Source: Collybia mongolica (taxonomy: Eukaryota; Basidiomycota; Agaricomycetes; Agaricales; Clitocybaceae). Taken from it: DNA of 64,000 nt. A model generated the notes under the pieces. That model ran no database searches. It saw nothing but the letters and a program-made list of their open reading frames with translations, and had not been told where the DNA came from. Every line of letters starts with the position of its first letter. Positions within the stretch are counted from its first letter, which is position 1. The translations under genes were made by a program, and so were the position numbers. Shown one piece after another: positions 1-11,600 of the stretch. Location: assembly GCA_013420905.1 (NCBI GenBank), contig JAAXNY010000001.1, positions 5,208,001 to 5,272,000 of the forward strand, written 5' to 3'.

Positions 1-170
1 CCATATCTCTCAAAATGATACATTTGGTCCCACGAGAACCCACGAAATACCACCTGCGCGGAAAGAATCTCGCGATTTGGCTCATGTAATCGTGTATAAA
101 CAAGGGGCCAATGTTTATAAGGATATCTCGATATCAATAATATCAATATCCAAGCCATCCTCAAAAGCTC

Positions 171-1193
171 ATGTGCTTCCCCAGCAAACGTCAGAAGGAC
201 AATTTCAACGACAACACCCAGCAAAACAATATAAAAGCAGCATCCGCTCCCACCTCTGACTCTCAACCACCCACTACCACCTCACCTGCAAACGGTCCTC
301 CAGTACTCCCACCAACAACAACCACAGAAACTACCCTTGACATGTCTCCCCCCAAGATCGCCATCGTCATCTACACGATGTACGGCCATATCGCCAAGAG
401 TACGTCGACAACATCTCCTAACCTTCGAGTCGGTCCATCTAACCTCCTATTTTTTTCAGTGGCCGAGGCTATCAAGAGCGGTATTGAGAGCGCTGGTGGG
501 CAAGCGACTATTTTCCAGTACGTCCTCGTTATTATCATCTTCATCTGCGATAGTCTATCTGACCATCGCCACCCAGGGTACCCGAGACACTCCCCCAGGA
601 GGTCTTGACCAAGATGCATGCCCCCGGTAAACCCGACTACCCCGTTATCTCCCTCGAACAATTCGCGACCTTTGATGCTTACCTCTTCGGTATCCCCACC
701 CGGTACGGCATGATGCCCGCTCAGTGGAAGGTGTGATATCTATCTGCCCGGGGCTCTCGTCATTGATCTGACATGACATTGATTCACTAAGGCGTTCTGG
801 GATGCCACTGGTGGGCTGTGGGGTTCCGGCGGCCTTTACGGCAAGTACGCCAGCACCTTCACGTCCACCGCCGGACCCGGTGGAGGGCAGGAGACCACTG
901 CTCTCAACTCGATGTCGGTTCTTACTCATCACGGAATCATCCACGTCCCTCTGGGTTACGCGAAAGCTTTCGCACAAATAACCAACCTCACTGAGGTCCA
1001 TGGCAGTAAGCTGCATCCACCATAACCGGTCGCTTGATCATCGCTTATTGACTGCTTATCACCAGGCTCTCCATGGGGTGCTGGAACCTTCGCAGCTTCT
1101 GATGGCTCACGCCAACCCAGCGCTCTTGAAATCGAAATTGCCACCATTCAGGGCAAATCCTTCTACGAGACCGTCTCAAGAGTCAAGTTCTGA
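171..1193 (+). CDS. WrbA-type NAD(P)H:quinone oxidoreductase (flavodoxin-like)
   Basis: Five exons read by eye: 171-399, 460-517, 577-730, 792-1005 and 1066-1193. The core starts [16 protein letters not shown], the FMN phosphate-binding strand-loop of WrbA flavodoxins. It continues with [15 protein letters not shown], then [18 protein letters not shown], then [17 protein letters not shown], all WrbA landmarks, and ends in SRVKF. WrbA proteins bind FMN and reduce quinones by two electrons using NAD(P)H, limiting redox cycling; they are soluble or membrane-associated. I chose the ATG at 171 (MCFPSKRQK) over the internal Met at 341, because an N-terminal extension of about 57 residues stays open and in frame. 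The extension is rich in Ser, Thr and Pro, and Cys2 could be lipidated (inference). The gene looks intact and stands alone. Confidence 0.9.
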
Positions 1194-1421
1194 TTATGTA
1201 GAGTGTTGGAGACGGACTTTGTTTGTATCATTATACTCGTTGTATACAACATAACGTTTTGGCTAGAACATTTCCTGCATATACCATTACAGATTGTTTT
1301 GAATTTCGGCGCAGTTGATACATTTAAGGACGCGCGCGGGCGCGAAATCTAATATGACGTCATGTTTCAACCCTTGCTGTCGCATATATTTTTAGATTTT
1401 GGGACTTGGCAGGATTACCTG

Positions 1422-3100
1422 CTATGTAACGTAAATATCTAGAACAACTGAGCGGGACAGCTGAATATTTCTTTCTTTGCATATCCCCCGGAGTTCCCCT
1501 TTCCAATCCCAGGTTTGTGTGTCAAGGCGCCTCCATGGTCGTCTAGTCACTCGGTCCCACTGGAGTACTCGGCGTATGATCGAAAGGCGCCTAATGTTTC
1601 TGCTTGCCGGAGACCCGAGGTACTCAATAAACGGCTCCACTGTTGTTATTCTTGGCATTGCCGTTCTCGGCATTGCAGAAATGAGGTGTGGAAGCATAAC
1701 GGCGAGTTCTAATGTGTGGAGAGTCTGAGGTAGATGGGTGAAGATCTCGGGTGAGGAAGGGGATGTATATGAAAACTCGATGAGGCAGGGGCATATTGCA
1801 AGAATATCCCGGAGGGAGCCATCGTTATCATCGCGTTGGAATCCTTGGTGGAGGCGAACGCGTAGCACGGTGATGTGCGCAGAAAGCGCGTTGATCTTGA
1901 GCAGTTGAAGGATGCCTGGTCCGTCAAGAGTCGAGATATTGACAATGGACAGTTCACGAAGAACGTTCCTCCCTCCTTTTGTCATAGAACCAAGTAGTCT
2001 TTCCAGTAATCCAGAGCTAACGATGCTATCGCTGATGCTGAATGCGTCAAGTTGGGGGAGCGTGGAAGGCAGTACAGAGGTTTCGTCTTTCTCCCGGGGG
2101 GTCCACTTCGAAATGTCAAGACGCCTCAAGTCCGGCCCTGCAAAACGAAAGATGGCGGAAAAATCGACGGGCAACCATTGGGGCAAGACAACTGCCAGCG
2201 AGGAAAGGGTGTGCATTCGTGATGCGTCAAGTCCTATGTCCCCATTGCATTGAACGTGGTGGACATTAGGGCATAACGAGAGGCATTTGTTGAAATAAGG
2301 TGAGCATGATCGTATATGAACAAGCCCTATGTCGATATCGTCTATCACCACCGTGTGAACCAATGGGCCACGTACTTTCAGCGCATGCGAGAGTTTATTG
2401 AGTCGAGTCGGCTCGCCCAACAGCACGATGCAGCGGTAGAGGGATGGAATGGTCAATTCCAACCAGGATTTCGATACTAGGGAAAATTGAGCGAACGCGG
2501 AAATATCTTTGTAATAGTCCTGCACTGCAATTAGGTCCATCGGGAAATAGACGGGTTCGAGGTAATGAAATATTTTCCAGGAGGTCTCCGTAGGAAGGTC
2601 CCCGAAACCACGTCCTGGTAACACCTTTGGCGAGCTGTGCCTTTGGTATCTGTCGGAGATTCCCATTAAGGCAATAGCCTCTATTGAATCAACAGAAGCG
2701 GAGGAATCTCGGCGCGACGTTGCACGCATCTCAGAGAAAGCGGCATCTATCCGAGCCAAGTAAACCCCAATGAACACTTCAAAGGGGTCGGTTTTCTGGA
2801 TCAGATTCATGGCAATGGTTTGCTGGCGATCCCATAATCCCTTGCAGAGTATCTGGAAATCGGACCGTGTTCGAATTTGGTCCCCAACAATATCTATGCT
2901 ATCAGCATTTAGGTGACTGGTGAGGAGGACGTCGTGGCGAAGCTGCTGGTTGTGCCGTATGGCGACATCGCAGAGACTAGACACAACGTCTGCAAGTTGT
3001 GTAGGATATCTGTCCAGGAGAAGCACCTCAAATGCCGAGGGATCCCGGTCACTAGTGACACCGAAGGGAGTTGTGGACAGAACTTTGAATGTTGGAGAAT
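1422..3100 (-). CDS. F-box protein, 5' end unresolved
   Basis: The open frame runs from about 3026 down to 1422 (about 534 residues) and stays open further upstream. The F-box-like segment lies near residues 140-200: LPTETSWKIFHYLEP, then FSLVSKSWLELTIPSLYRCI. It is followed by a leucine-rich region with repeats such as LRRLDIS and LRELSIVNIS, as in basidiomycete F-box/LRR proteins. Such proteins are substrate receptors of SCF ubiquitin ligases and bind Skp1 through the F-box. No ATG opens the frame near 3026 (the codon there is GTG), and the frame runs on into 3030-3100. A short upstream exon is therefore likely but was not located. A decayed partial copy of this gene lies at 13790-14490. 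Confidence 0.7.
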
Positions 3101-4203
3101 ATGATGGTGAGTTTAACGCTGTTAAGAGCCCTAGTTGCGTCTATAATATTACATCAGCTACGGGCTTACCATCAGTATAACAGAAAGCCGCACAAGGACG
3201 TTTGTGCATGGCTCATTATTGTTCACAGGCAGAATGACGGACTCGAGAGGCTCGTCATTGAATTTGATTGTTTTGCAAAGGCGGTTTGGGATGAATAGTC
3301 GTCGAAAGCAAACTGGTCTTTGGCACAACAGACAGACCAAGAACCAATTGAGAAGGTTTCTTTCATCCAACAGGAAATCAACGAGGCCGTAATGCATCTA
3401 CGGGCCCAGAAATGGGCTTGATCAACAAGTTTGGCTAGTGGAATACAAAGAGCAGACTGACGACGTTTATTTTCATAGCATCAGGTTCTCGGGGTACGAC
3501 AGTCACTCGGACATTGAGGCAGAGGCACGAGTATAAGGCGTTTATCGATGCCATGATTAGGCGATTGTCGACAAAGGTCTTCGCAGGAGCGAGTGAAGCT
3601 CTATATACTACGTCGTCCGGGGTGATTGCTGCGGCTGGGAAAGCCTGCGGTTTCCGCAGTGTTAATGTGTTTCGTTTCCTTCAGTATTTGCCGAGAGACA
3701 TAGCAGGTTCGTCTAGGGCTCTCTCTGGATAACAAAAGCCGATGAATGTAAATTGGTATCATGAGGTGATGGACGGTTTTATCGGGAATCGGAGCCCAGT
3801 TATGCCCGGCACTGCCCGGGTGCACAACACGACTCATTATATCTAGCACAGCACAAAACCGAAAATAACCCGTCGAGGATAATTTTGAAGTTATTTAGAT
3901 ATTCCCACATATTTCTCATTGTATATATTTCACCGCAAGAACAACTCTGGAAAATTTTGAATCTTCCAGCATCTTACGCAAAGCTAAATTCCCCGAAGCC
4001 CATGGCTGAAGACAGCACATCGGACTTTTAATCTGAGCAACTTCGTTCTCCGGAGACAAGCTCCCGTGCTCGTTCGTGACTCCTCCTCCAACCACCACCA
4101 TTACCTTGAGCTCTTGCTTAACGACAACATCCCGTGCCATCCTGCCCCCGCCCCCACCCCCAGGCGCATTCCCAATAACATTAATGCTGTAAGCGTTCAT
4201 CAT
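3101..4203. other. No gene assigned
   Basis: Only short frames in both orientations, none recognised. A 95-codon minus-strand frame (4203-3916) begins with two Met codons and contains a Gly-rich run encoded by a C-rich tract near 4142-4162. It has no recognisable domain. The missing first exon of the F-box gene may lie in the left part. Confidence 0.4.
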
Positions 4204-5911
4204 TGACTTCCACGTTGCGCGGCGAGATCATTACCTCATCAGATCGATCTAAATTGAAACGTCTGGAGCCCTGGTTATTAAGCTTCCGGCCCTCGTATGC
4301 CTTAAATGGGCACTAGCGCCCTCGAATTGAGTATAGTGGATTAGCCTCTGTAAGTAATGGCTTATTTCGGATCCACAAACAGCTGATTTACAAGCTATTT
4401 TTTCTAGCTGGTGATGAGTTGTAGGCGTTAATATGGCATGCTGTTCATGATCACGGCCACGGCCCCGAATTTCAATCTGTTAGTTCTACTTATTCATTAT
4501 CATTGTACATATACTTACTTTGTTTGATTTTATTGAACTAATTCAGAAGCTCTAAGTTATCACCCCCCGCATCACAAAGTATGTACAAAACAGTTTTTGT
4601 GCATGTGATATGATTCTAACAACCAGGTTTGAAGAAAGGACATAAGAGCAGGTGAGTGCACGCTCATACACGTTGGACGGGAGACACACTAGGGGAGACA
4701 TGCGCCGTTGCATTAGTCAGTATACATATATGAGACTCCTCTGTGATTCACTACTCAAATATATTTCTTTTGAATTTTCAAACTGCTGGTGGTCAAGAAA
4801 ATAAAGCCTCGAGTGTGGCAAGCAACAAGAAATGCATGGCAAAATGCTGGAAAAATGTGTTGCAAAATGTTAGAAAAATGATCATGTTATGAGTAATAAC
4901 CTGGAAATATCCTCCTCGGGATATTTCCAGCGAAACATTAGAGTATTTGGGCTAATATTCGAGCTTCTCTGAAGTTTCACATGTTGCAATATTTTTCGGC
5001 TTTGTGCTGTGTAGGTTATCCTCGAGGAGCCAACAGTGAACCTATCCTCTTCTCATTCTTCGTTATTTAGGTGTAAATTCGTAACCTTGGCATCTTCAAA
5101 AATAAGAAACCTAGGCAGCATAATTATAGATTTACTAGGTTGATTACTTATGCATAGGAGGCTGGAGCCACCTATCTACTTGTACCGTGTACTGAGCTAG
5201 CCCAAGTGCTTTCTAACTCGTGCTAATAAAATCTGCACCTAGGTGTTCTAGAATATGTTCAGGATAAACAAGCAGCATAATCGAATATGTCTCTTCCTGA
5301 GAATCCCTCGGAGCTTGTTTTATTAGCCTCGGGCGTGCATGTCAAGGCGCGTCCACACCTTTTTACATCAGTAAGATGACAAATTTCTTGTTCGCTTTTC
5401 GGCACTTTCTGGCACTTTTCGGCTTGATGACAAGTCTGCAAGTTTCCTCTGAAAGTTTTTCCTATGTGTGGCATCACAATACAGCTCCAATACCCAAACT
5501 AGGTTTGTAATTAGTCTTCAGGAATGTATCGAGTATGAAGTTCACCTGTAAGTTGATCCTACATATCAAAAGTCAGCCCATAGTTCCAAATTATGTTGTC
5601 ACCATCTGTGATGGCGATGGCAATGGTATGTAAACACAGTGCATGTTCTGTGCTCGGAAACATGTAGGTGAAGGCTGTGGGGATATCCTGAGACCAGTCA
5701 ACATGTTGTTAAGCACACTACTGGAGAAGCAATAAATTTCAAACAAATTTGCATTGAGAACTTGTCAAAATTCAGACATAGCTTTTCAGCTGTTTGTTTG
5801 CACACTTTTTGGACTTGTAGAAGCTTGTACAAGCATGTACAAGCACAAAAAGAAATTTCTATAAACACTGATGACTACTAGTCCTCTCAGGATAGATATT
5901 TGGCGTACAAT
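4204..5911. other. AT-rich intergenic DNA without genes
   Basis: No convincing coding frame or conserved protein motif was seen. The stretch holds one perfect hairpin (4901-4930) and, near 5820-5840, clustered copies of a short CTTGTACAAGC-like palindrome. Both are compatible with remnants of small inverted-repeat elements. Confidence 0.4.
4901..4930. repeat. 12-bp perfect inverted repeat with 6-nt loop
   Basis: The arm CTGGAAATATCC is followed by the loop TCCTCG and the exact reverse complement GGATATTTCCAG. No gene flanks it closely enough to call a terminator. It may be the joined ends of a decayed small DNA element. Confidence 0.6.
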
Positions 5912-5945
5912 AGGGGTTTTCACCCCTGCATTGGTGTGTGCGTTC
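5912..5945 (+). repeat. Left terminal inverted repeat of the Harbinger-like element (imperfect)
   Basis: The reverse complement of this end aligns with the right end at 13683-13720 through the shared blocks GAAC-CA, ATGC, GGGGTG and AAAAC in the same order. Tip position is uncertain by several bases. Confidence 0.5.
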
Positions 5946-6129
5946 ACGCCGATTTCAAACTTGATTTTGATCTCGCGTTCCTAATCACAAAAACATGGAT
6001 TTCATATCTACTTTGAACTCAAGGATTCTGTTTTTGTTTGATTTCATCCGGCTTATCCAGCAGGACAACTGAGTTTGAAAAAGACCCAGTTATAGATTTG
6101 GCAACTGCTTGTCAGCGTCGTCGCACTTC

Positions 6130-7646
6130 ATGGCCAAGCGTAAAGCCAGCATTATGTCCATCTCCTCTGAGCCTGAGACAATTGAAGTCCTCTGTGCTAA
6201 ACTTGCTAAAGCTGAAGGGAAGAAAGCCGGCAAGAAGTCAAAACCTTGTGCAACTAAGCCCAGTGGGAAGAGAGTGAAGCTGGTGGTGGATGACAGCAGG
6301 TCTGATGAAGAGAACATTGACCCAGCTGGAGCAAAACGGACAATCCTTGTGAAGTGTGTCTCTCTTCATTCATTACCATTTCCCCATGACAACCATTTGC
6401 AGTTGGTTGGACAAGTCACTCTATTACTTAACGGACAGCCTTCTATCACTGATCGAGGACTCTGAGACGTGGCGTCAAGCTTTTGGTTTCATCAAAGTGT
6501 CTTCTGATACAAACACCAGCCAAGGAAAGAAGACTCACGAGCATTACGTGGACCTTGCAACAAAACTCTTCCATGATGTTGAGTCTCCAGATGAATGGCG
6601 TGATGTGACTATCAAAGAGTTGGGAACAGTGGTGAAGAACCGTGTCACCAAGTGAGTCTCTAGAATCCATTTGCAACAAACAGAACCTATAACATTTCAT
6701 AGTATCAAGAAGGCTTTTCACAAACATCATGAGACCTTGAAGGAGACTGGTCACGGTCTCATTGCCAACAATGATGAAGCAAGTATTCACCCCTATTCAG
6801 AGATTGCCAATGCATGGGGTATGTTGCTATTCAATAATGTCACAGTCTTCATACACTCTTACATGCTCTGCAGATAAAATCAAGAGTTCATTTCCGTGGT
6901 ATAAAAGGATCAACGAGCTGATGGGGACCAGCCCAGCCGTCAACAAATCTGCGCTTGCCCATAGCACCTCACCATTAGACCTCACGGTGCTTGGAGATCA
7001 TGCTTTGTATGGTCCGGACAGTGATTTGGATGTAAGTTCTATTTTCCAATTCACTGTGGTCGCCTAATTATATCTGGCCACAATTCAGGATGAGAATGAT
7101 GTCAGAAAACTTCCTGTCTCGCGTGGGGCATCACCGAAATGGGATATTGAAGACGACATCATTCCAACCTCACCACCTTTGATCCATGGCTCTGCTTCCC
7201 CACAATGTGATGCAGTCTCTCCTGCCTCCACTCCAACACCCTGAATTCAGACCAAGTCGAGACACAAGGCCACAATATCTCAGTCCAGTACCCCTGCAGT
7301 CAAATCAGAGCCCAGCACCAAGTCCACACCAAGTTCTTCAGCACGATCTCGGAAATCTATGGGTGAACAAGTTGCCAAAGCTCTCACCGCTTCACGTGAG
7401 GCACAGGTTGCATCGTCACAATCGAGACTTGATGCTCACCTTGCAATCGAGGATAAGCGAGCTGAAAGTACACTGCAGATTGAGCGCCTGCATATGCAAT
7501 TTCAACTCAAACAAGAACTGCGTCTTCAGCAAGACCATGAGTTATCCCACAACCATGATCTTTTGATGATGGATAAACAGATCGAGTTGGAATGCTTGAA
7601 GCATGGGTTTGCAATTCAGCCCGATTTAGACTCTCGCAGTCAGTAG
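6130..7646 (+). CDS. Harbinger-associated accessory protein (Myb/SANT-like partner)
   Basis: Starts at MAKRKASIMS. Exons joined by eye read on through a nuclear-type basic stretch (KKAGKKSKP, GKRVKLVVDD), then WLDKSLYYLTDSLLSLIED. After that come WRQAFGF, the region AFHKHHETLKETGHGL, a Ser/Pro-rich linker and a C-terminal coiled coil (QIERLHMQFQLKQELRLQQ). In Harbinger elements such partners bind the transposon ends and help the transposase enter the nucleus. The layout, convergent with the transposase, fits that role; the exact DNA-binding fold was not proven. An in-frame TGA at 7242-7244 (CCC TGA ATT) interrupts the linker and is explained by one CGA-to-TGA transition, so this copy may be inactive. 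Confidence 0.6.
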
Positions 7647-8504
7647 GTTCACATTCCCGTAGTCCATTGCTCTTCCTCATACGATACATTCCTTTATCTC
7701 CTACATTCCTTCATCCAGATATTCCCACAGCACCTGCTTTAATTCCTCCCGTTTAATTCTTCCTCTCAATAGCTCAATTTCCTCGTCCTCTGATACCCCA
7801 TTGACTTCTGCATCCACCATGCCTTCATTTTATCGCTGCATTTCCTCCTGCTCATTATATCTTTCCCTTTCCATAATCTTCAAGCCCTTTTTAAAAAACT
7901 TGTCTCGGGCCATATCAATACCTTCCTCATGCTCCATCGCAAACATGTGAAGGTGAATGCATGTAATGATCCACAAGGTTGCAAATTGTAGACCTTCAGG
8001 GTGGTCAATCTGCAGACGTAGTCCCCAGAGTGAACACCAATGTCCCTTCACAAATCCAACACAGTGTTCAGATCGGATGCAGACCTTTGACATGTGGTAA
8101 TTATAATCTGAATTCCCTGGGATGTCTTTTTCCAGCCTACAGAATAATTATTTTGACATTGTAAGGCAACATGATGCACAATACTTTTTGTATGGTGACT
8201 GACACCAGTCTCACAAAGGATATGCTGAGTCAGCCCAAACCCACTCATCCTCTTGCAAAAGAGTCTTGTGCTCTTTGAATACCTGTGAATTTTCCCAAGC
8301 TGTTGCATCATGTTGGCTCCCAGGTAAGCCCACAGCAAAATCAATAATCCGCAAATCTGGAGTGTTTATGAGCTGCCATTATGCAGTCAGCACAATTATG
8401 TCAGCAAACAATTCAAACACAGTTAGCTTACCTGCACATTCAGAGAGTAGTTTGACTTGCGGTCAAAGAACACATTTCCATAGAAGGCCGGTCGAGCATA
8501 CAAT

Positions 8505-8512
8505 GGTACAAG
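8505..8512. repeat. Left copy of hAT target-site duplication (GGTACAAG)
   Basis: The 8-bp sequence GGTACAAG directly precedes the left hAT tip, and an identical copy follows the right tip at 12906-12913. Eight base pairs is the duplication length characteristic of hAT transposons. Confidence 0.95.
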
Positions 8513-8650
8513 TAGTGGTTTGCAGGGCCGGGCTGGGCTCAAAAGCCTGGGCTTGGGCTCGGCTTGAGGGGGCTCAGGCTTGAAGAAACCCTGAGCCGAG
8601 CCCTGACCAAGGGCTCGGGCTGGGCTCAGGCCTGGGCCTGGGCTTTTGGG
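8513..8650. repeat. Left hAT terminal repeat and GC-rich subterminal array
   Basis: After the 16-bp tip, the words GGGCT, GGCTCGG and GGGCTCAGG recur in both orientations to about 8650. The matching array lies at 12756-12890. hAT transposases of known systems bind short repeated subterminal words; that function is inferred here. Confidence 0.7.
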
Positions 8651-8684
8651 TGAAGAAACCATAGATTGAGAAGGACGATGGTGT

Positions 8685-11600
8685 CTATGTAATACTTTGC
8701 ACAAAAACCTCATCTTTGTCAACATCCTGGAAACCTTTGTCATCTCGGAGATCGTGAACAAGGTCATCCCAGCCCTGCTGCCCATTGCCCCTTTCCTCTG
8801 AGTCCAGGTCCTCTTCAAATTCAACCTCTTGTGCAGTGCTCGGCTCTTCACGGAAAATAAGATCTCGGCAGTAGAGACACTTCAAAAACTGTAACGACTC
8901 AACGATGTCAGGCTTCAGTCGATTGCGGTGTTTGCTGATTGTGATCCCTGCGGATGAGAACGCACACTCACTCGAGACTGACAATGCCATGATTGCAAGG
9001 TAGTCACGTGCAAGCGATGCCCACACAGGGTATCGATTAGCATTCCACTGCAGGCATAGTCAAATTCAATGACATGGCATTTAATTCAGGTACGTACCCC
9101 CCACCATTCGACAATACTCATTACCCCAAGTTGATCCCTAGATTGTAAGTAGCTGTCGAAGTCACCACGCCATGCATCAGCTGTCTCACTCCCTGTGGTT
9201 ACCGTAGCATTGCCTTCATCATCCGACAGCTCGCGAAGCAAAACACCGACTTTTCGGGTCGTCAATGTTGCAGCGTGCTTTGGCGGAGCTGGGTTGTTTC
9301 CGTACATCTCAGTGTAGCGTTCCTTGTACTAGTATTGATAATTCAACGGATGTAATGCCAGGTGAACAGAGGAAGGAACATACAAGCATTTCTGCACACT
9401 GGAGAATTGTAAGGGCAACTCCGGCGGAGTGCGCGCGAACTTAGTAGAGCGGGCCGACGCTGGTGGAGGGGATCCTAAGTTGATGTATTCACTTGTACGA
9501 CATATGTACTACTCACCTGGTGGAGGGGATCCTAAGAGAATTCTCTGAGGAGCCTCCATCAGGGGGGGTGTGCTATATACCTAGTACTACATTAAATACA
9601 CGTTCCCGGTGTGGTACGACGACACGCGTTGGGCTAGCGAAGGTCACGTGACCGTGCCCTTGATAGTCCGAACAAGTGCAAAGTCCGGCGGCGAACTGCG
9701 CGCGAAGTAGAGAGTGGGGGTGCGTGTGGGCGTAGGTAATGAATGTGCGATGTAGTGAATGTAATTGAGTGAGCGCGAAGTAAGCAGAGAAATTGTATCG
9801 TAAGTCGGCGGGATGACTGAGTTGCGAATCGGCGAAGTAGAAGTCGGTGGAGTGAGATTCGGCGAAGTAAGGCTAGATCGGCGAAGTAAGGCGGAAATGG
9901 AGTTCCCCTTACAAGAATACTGTTCAACTTTTCAGCACCCCAATGTTTGTGAATGTGTTCTGTCTTTTGTGAGGGATCGAGAACTATAACATGTTGTTGT
10001 CAGTGAGGAGGAAACCCAATGAATATAATACGCAACACATTGCAAAGGTGTATGCATCCAAGTCGGCAGTCCGGTCATAGTACTCCCCAATTTTTGATAG
10101 ACCAGCTTCCAAAGCAGGAATGAAGGCGTCGTATTTCCCACGAGTAAGTCGAGCGCTCCATGCTTTGTGGAGTGCTTCGAGCGCAGGTAGAGCAAGGTGT
10201 AAGGTTGGTGCTTGATCAGATGAGAATGCTTGTTGAGCGTTGTCTGCATGCTACACCAAATTAGTGATGATCCGGCAGACACAGCGCAGAGAAACATAAT
10301 CATGATGTACTGCCAGGAGGTCGTTGAATAATTTCACATCCTCCCATTCCCCATGGTCAAGCGCCAGGTTATCGATTTTTTGACGCTTTGCAAGATCCTT
10401 CTCATCCCGCCCAATCTTGTAAATGAAAACATCAACAACCTGCTTTTGGAGATCAGTAACTGGTTCTTGATGCCGTGTTGTTACTTACATCACTCATCGA
10501 CTTGGCACAAGAAGTCATGACATATGTTGAAGACCAGCAAACAGGCATGTCAATAAGGAGTTGGCAAATGGGCTTTATATCCCTGCATATTTGAAGATTT
10601 GCGAAAAGTTGTTTCCGTTTCCCAGATGAATGGGCCTTCGACAATCACTGTTGTCAGATGAAGATGATCTGTGGAACTGAACAGGGTTGCACCTTGACAC
10701 ATATGGCCCGCACGAGCCCAACTGTGTCACGCCCAACACCATCACTCACGAGGTCAGCATCAGGGTCAGCTGGGTTGTAGTGTCACGATTTGCTATGTGT
10801 TGAGATTAGCGCCTGCATTGCTAAGTTGATAATATGCGCCAGACACCTGTTCAATGTCTCGTTAAAATGTAAGGGGAAAATGTAAAAGAGCTAGCATTAC
10901 CGTATGCGATCTGTTGTAGGGTTGAATGACTTTCCGGTCTGCATCTGGATTTGCTTCGCAAATTCCTCCAACATTGTGTTGTTATTTGACGCATTGTCGC
11001 AAGTTACATGTCCAATCTGCAATGAGGTCAGTCGTGTTTGTGTTCCATCACAATACAATGGCGACTCACCTTGTGAGCTATCTCAAGCCGCGAGACGATC
11101 TTATATAGTGCTTGACCAAGTCGTACACCATTATGCACGTTGTTCAACTGTGTAAAACCCAGTAACGTGGTCTGAAGTTCCCATCGGCCATTCACTTCCT
11201 CGATCCAGGAGCCCGTGACAGCGAAGTATCCATCTATGTTTGATGCCTGCCATGCATCACAAGTCAAACTAATTTTACCTTTTACCGCATCACTCTACAA
11301 ACCACATGTAATGATGTTGTAAAGAATAGTCAAATCATAATTAACACACAGTCAGTCTGGCCCATAACACTGTCAACTGCTTCTTGAAGGTATCCATGAT
11401 TGCTTGTCGAGTTTGATGGCCATTGGGAATCCTGACACCGTTGGTCGCATGAGCAGTGATGTGGATCATGTTTTTGAATGCTGGGTGCTGCAACGCTTGG
11501 ATGGGCTACAATTAGAGGGTAGGTAATGTTCAAATAACAGTGCAAAGTGCTTACCTGGTCCATTGATACCAACCACTCAACTGCAGCATCTTGGAAAACA

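Noticed and set aside
3916..4203. 95-codon minus frame with a Gly-rich run.
   Set aside because: No domain, no exon partners, and the Gly run comes from a simple C-rich tract.
5912..5945. A defined 3-bp target duplication for the Harbinger-like element.
   Set aside because: The tips are too imperfect to fix the boundaries, so no duplication could be claimed.
9634..9927. 97-codon minus frame inside the 506-bp element, overlapping the hAT exon end.
   Set aside because: It reads out of the hAT exon through the element tip and has no conserved sequence. The splice model explains the region better.
10861..10880. A TGTAAGGGGAA word resembling the tip of the introner-like element.
   Set aside because: No inverted partner or target duplication nearby; likely chance.
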